A stretch of DNA of 64,000 nucleotides, taken from positions 22,798,237 to 22,862,236 of the forward strand of contig CM043869.1 in the NCBI GenBank assembly GCA_023846275.1. Direction: 5' to 3'. Of this stretch, positions 61,906 to 64,000 are shown one piece after another. A program made the position numbers and the translations under genes. Under the pieces are notes generated by a model. It made no database searches and had not been told where the DNA came from. It was given only the letters and a program-made list of their open reading frames with translations. Within the stretch, counting starts at the first letter, position 1; each line of letters starts with the position of its first letter. The stretch comes from Vanilla planifolia. Lineage: Eukaryota > Streptophyta > Magnoliopsida > Asparagales > Orchidaceae.

Positions 61906-64000
61906 ATGGCAGCCGACTTTCTCTTGTTCTTCCTCCTCCTCGTCGCCGTGGGGAACGCTGCAGAAGGCGGTGGAGCCGAAGCAGACGCCTTACTCCTCCT
62001 CAAGGCCTCCCTCAACAACGCCTCCGCCCTCTCTTCCTGGACCAGCGGACGGAACCACTGTGATCCCAATTCCCCATGGACCGGCGTCGTCTGCGATGGA
62101 GGTGCCGTTTCGAATCTCCGCCTCGCGGGGTTCGGTCTCTCTGGTCGCATCGATGTGGACGCCCTCACCAGCCTGCCCAGCCTCAGGTCTATCTCCCTGG
62201 ATGAGAACTCCTTCGCAGGCCCAATTCCGCCCTTCTCCCGCCTACAAGCCCTCAAGTCCATCTACCTCACAGGAAACTCCTTCTCCGGCTCCATCCCAGA
62301 TGATTTCTTCGCCGGCGCCTCCCATCTCAAGAAGATCTGGTTCTCCAACAATGCCTTTGATGGCCCGATTCCCACCTCTCTCTCCAAAGCCATTAATCTC
62401 ATGGAACTCCATATCGAGGGGAACCACTTTACAGGCGCCATTCCGAACTTGCCGATGCGCAATCTCATCTCCTTCGACGTCTCAAACAACCAGCTCTCCG
62501 GGCCCATTCCCTCAAGCCTCACCAAGTTCAATGCCAGTTCATTCTCAGGGAATGCCGGGCTCTGCGGTCCGCCACTTGCCACAGCCTGCCCAGGCGCTGC
62601 AGCGACCGCCGGTGTCTCGGCCGCTGGCGCGTCTGCCGGGAGCTCGGGCGTCGCGGTGGGGCTCGTGCTTGTCATCGTAGTGGTAGCGGGAGGCGCCGTG
62701 GCGGTGGCTGCGAAGAGGCAGAAGGACGCCAATTTTAGGACGCTGGGAGTGGTGCACCCCCCGGCGTCTATCGAGGAGGGGGAAAGGAAAGGGATGGGGA
62801 TGGAGAAAGCGTCCACGGAGAAGAAAGCACCGCCGCAGCCGGAAGCGGGCAACGGTTCTCTAGCAGGAGGCGAACGAGTAGGGTCGACGAGGAGAGCAAG
62901 GAAAAATGGGTCGTGCATCAACGGAGCGGCGGGGGGAGGCGGTTCAGCGGATCTCGTGGTGGTGAACGAGGCGAAGGGGTTGTTCGGGCTGGCTGATCTG
63001 ATGAAGGCGGCGGCGGAGGTTATGGGGAATGGAGGGATGGGGTCTGCTTACAAGGCTGTGATGGAGAATGGAGCAGTGGTGGCAGTGAAGAGGGTCAGGG
63101 AGATGAATCGAGTCGGAAAGGAAACCTTCGAGGTCGAAATGCGGCAGCTTGGCCGGCTCAATCACCCCAACGTTCTGCCTCCCTTGGCGTACCACTACCG
63201 CAAGGAGGAGAAACTTCTCATCTCCGAGTACATCCCCAAGGGCAGCCTCCTCTACATCCTTCACGGTAAGAAGCAGAACAAAGCACCAGATTTCTGCTCT
63301 GCGAAACAAAATTTTGTAGTTCTTTTTCATATTGTAGGGGATCGAGGGACGGATAACGCGGCGCTAAACTGGCCGACGAGGCTAAAGATCATCCAAGGGA
63401 TTGCGCGCGGTATGGCGTACCTGCACGCGGAGCTCAACTCCATCGACGTCCCACACGGCAACCTCAAATCAGGGAACGTCCTTCTCACGAACGACTTCGA
63501 TCCCCTGCTCGTCGACTACGGCTTTATCCCGCTCGTTAACCCTTCTAACGCTTCCCAGACCATGTTCGCCTACAAGTCCCCAGAGGCTCTTCTCCAGCGA
63601 CAGGTAAGCCCCAAATCCGACGTCTATTGCCTCGGAATCATCATCCTCGAGCTCCTCTCCGGGAAGTTCCCGTCGCAATATCTCAACAACACCAAGGGCG
63701 GCACCGACCTCGTTCTCTGGGCCGGCACCATCGTCCGCGAGGACGTTCCGGCAAGCATCCTCGACCCTTCCATCACGGAGGGGCACAAAGCCGAGATGCT
63801 GGAAATGGAGCGGATGGTGCGGCTGGCTGCGGAGCTCATCGAGGCCGACCCGGACCGCCGCCCTGACATGAAGGAGGCCGCGAAGAGGATCGAGGAGGTG
63901 GTCGCAGCAGCTGATGTTTGCAGAAAACAGACCGCGGGGGCTTCGTCAGTGTCGCACACGGCGCTTGTTACCGGGGGAGCGCCGAGGACAGGCAGCATCA
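61906..64000 (+). CDS. Pollen-receptor-like LRR receptor kinase (LRR-III), incomplete at the window edge
   Basis: Exon 1 is 61,906-63,265; exon 2 starts at 63,338 and is open to the window end (674 codons so far, close to the usual family length). Order of parts: signal peptide (1-19, MAADFLLFFLLLVAVGNA), LRR N-terminal cap (about 24-66, with C52 and W58TGVVC63), about five LRRs (67-213), GNAGLCG (216-221), transmembrane helix (about 248-269), basic and Gly/Ser-rich juxtamembrane part, then kinase from about 356. The glycine loop is GNGGMGSAYKA and ATP lysine is Lys395 in VAVKR. The catalytic loop reads HGNLKSGN (His493, Asn495 in place of the RD Asp) and the metal motif DYG (513-515) replaces DFG. 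YKSPEAL and SDVYCLGI are present. These changes are typical of pollen receptor kinases, plasma-membrane receptors that steer pollen-tube growth through ROP-GEFs. Tissue role is inferred. Third codon positions are very GC-rich. Confidence 0.93.
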   Translation, partial: MAADFLLFFLLLVAVGNAAEGGGAEADALLLLKASLNNASALSSWTSGRNHCDPNSPWTGVVCDGGAVSNLRLAGFGLSGRIDVDALTSLPSLRSISLDENSFAGPIPPFSRLQALKSIYLTGNSFSGSIPDDFFAGASHLKKIWFSNNAFDGPIPTSLSKAINLMELHIEGNHFTGAIPNLPMRNLISFDVSNNQLSGPIPSSLTKFNASSFSGNAGLCGPPLATACPGAAATAGVSAAGASAGSSGVAVGLVLVIVVVAGGAVAVAAKRQKDANFRTLGVVHPPASIEEGERKGMGMEKASTEKKAPPQPEAGNGSLAGGERVGSTRRARKNGSCINGAAGGGGSADLVVVNEAKGLFGLADLMKAAAEVMGNGGMGSAYKAVMENGAVVAVKRVREMNRVGKETFEVEMRQLGRLNHPNVLPPLAYHYRKEEKLLISEYIPKGSLLYILHGKKQNKAPDFCSAKQNFVVLFHIVGDRGTDNAALNWPTRLKIIQGIARGMAYLHAELNSIDVPHGNLKSGNVLLTNDFDPLLVDYGFIPLVNPSNASQTMFAYKSPEALLQRQVSPKSDVYCLGIIILELLSGKFPSQYLNNTKGGTDLVLWAGTIVREDVPASILDPSITEGHKAEMLEMERMVRLAAELIEADPDRRPDMKEAAKRIEEVVAAADVCRKQTAGASSVSHTALVTGGAPRTGSI
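63266..63337 (+). other. 72-nt intron of the receptor kinase, stop-free and frame-preserving
   Basis: The donor 'cacggtaagaag' and acceptor 'tattgtagggg' give the join LHG-DRGTDNAALNW, the usual position in this family ('LHGDRG'). The intron is AT-rich compared with its exons. Its 72 nt contain no in-frame stop, so unspliced transcripts would add 24 residues in the kinase N-lobe/hinge region instead of being truncated. Confidence 0.85.

Noticed and set aside
61664..62680. 338-codon open frame on the + strand
   Set aside because: It overlaps the receptor-kinase exon in another frame. GC-rich coding DNA lacks stops in alternative frames. The product is low-complexity Pro/Ser-rich with no domain, while the frame from 61,906 gives a full LRR receptor kinase.
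62262..62921. 219-codon open frame on the - strand
   Set aside because: Antisense shadow of the receptor-kinase exon, with no recognisable domain.
63469..63998. Open frames on the - strand over the kinase domain
   Set aside because: Antisense shadows of exon 2 of the receptor kinase, caused by high GC3.

Overview
The window is nuclear DNA of a flowering plant. It contains two recognisable protein-coding genes, both on the + strand, in a long AT-rich, repeat-dense background. The evidence is canonical GT/AG spliced genes, multi-kilobase introns, degenerate plant LINE and Ty3/gypsy remnants, and two plant-specific protein types. A non-grass monocot is my best guess, because the receptor-kinase exon is extremely GC-rich at third codon positions and the aldehyde dehydrogenase resembles monocot forms. 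This is an inference and a weak one.

Layout. 1-21,540 is intergenic. It holds an old repeat block present in two to three diverged copies (1-1,050; 18,180-19,210; partly 15,500-15,660), a degenerate LINE on the - strand (about 2,600-6,250), local minisatellites (7,088-7,810), and a 5' LINE fragment on the + strand (9,136-10,970). 21,744-55,312 is a complete 14-exon family 7 aldehyde dehydrogenase (ALDH7B/antiquitin type). I rebuilt it exon by exon: every junction is GT/AG, the frame is continuous, and the product is 509 residues with all catalytic residues present. Only 1,530 bp of the 33.6 kb is coding. The introns hold LINE and gypsy remnants and several tandem duplications (3 x 275 bp, 2 x 219 bp, 3 x about 242 bp, 3 x 58 bp). 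Intron 7 also holds two short stretches on the - strand that look like pieces of exons from an unidentified gene.

55,313-61,900 is intergenic. It contains an unusual C/G-rich minisatellite area (57,900-59,111), with a duplicated 306-bp module and about 18 units of a 20-21-bp repeat. 61,906 to the window end is a pollen-receptor-like LRR receptor kinase (LRR-III). It runs off the right edge after 674 codons and has one 72-nt intron. Its kinase motifs are the altered ones normal for this subfamily (HGN in place of HRD, DYG in place of DFG).

The two genes show no functional link: one is a stress and lysine-catabolism type dehydrogenase, the other a membrane receptor. I found no convincing new biological system. 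The most interesting leads are the antisense exon-like pieces in intron 7, the 20-21-bp minisatellite area, and the stop-free, frame-preserving intron of the receptor kinase.
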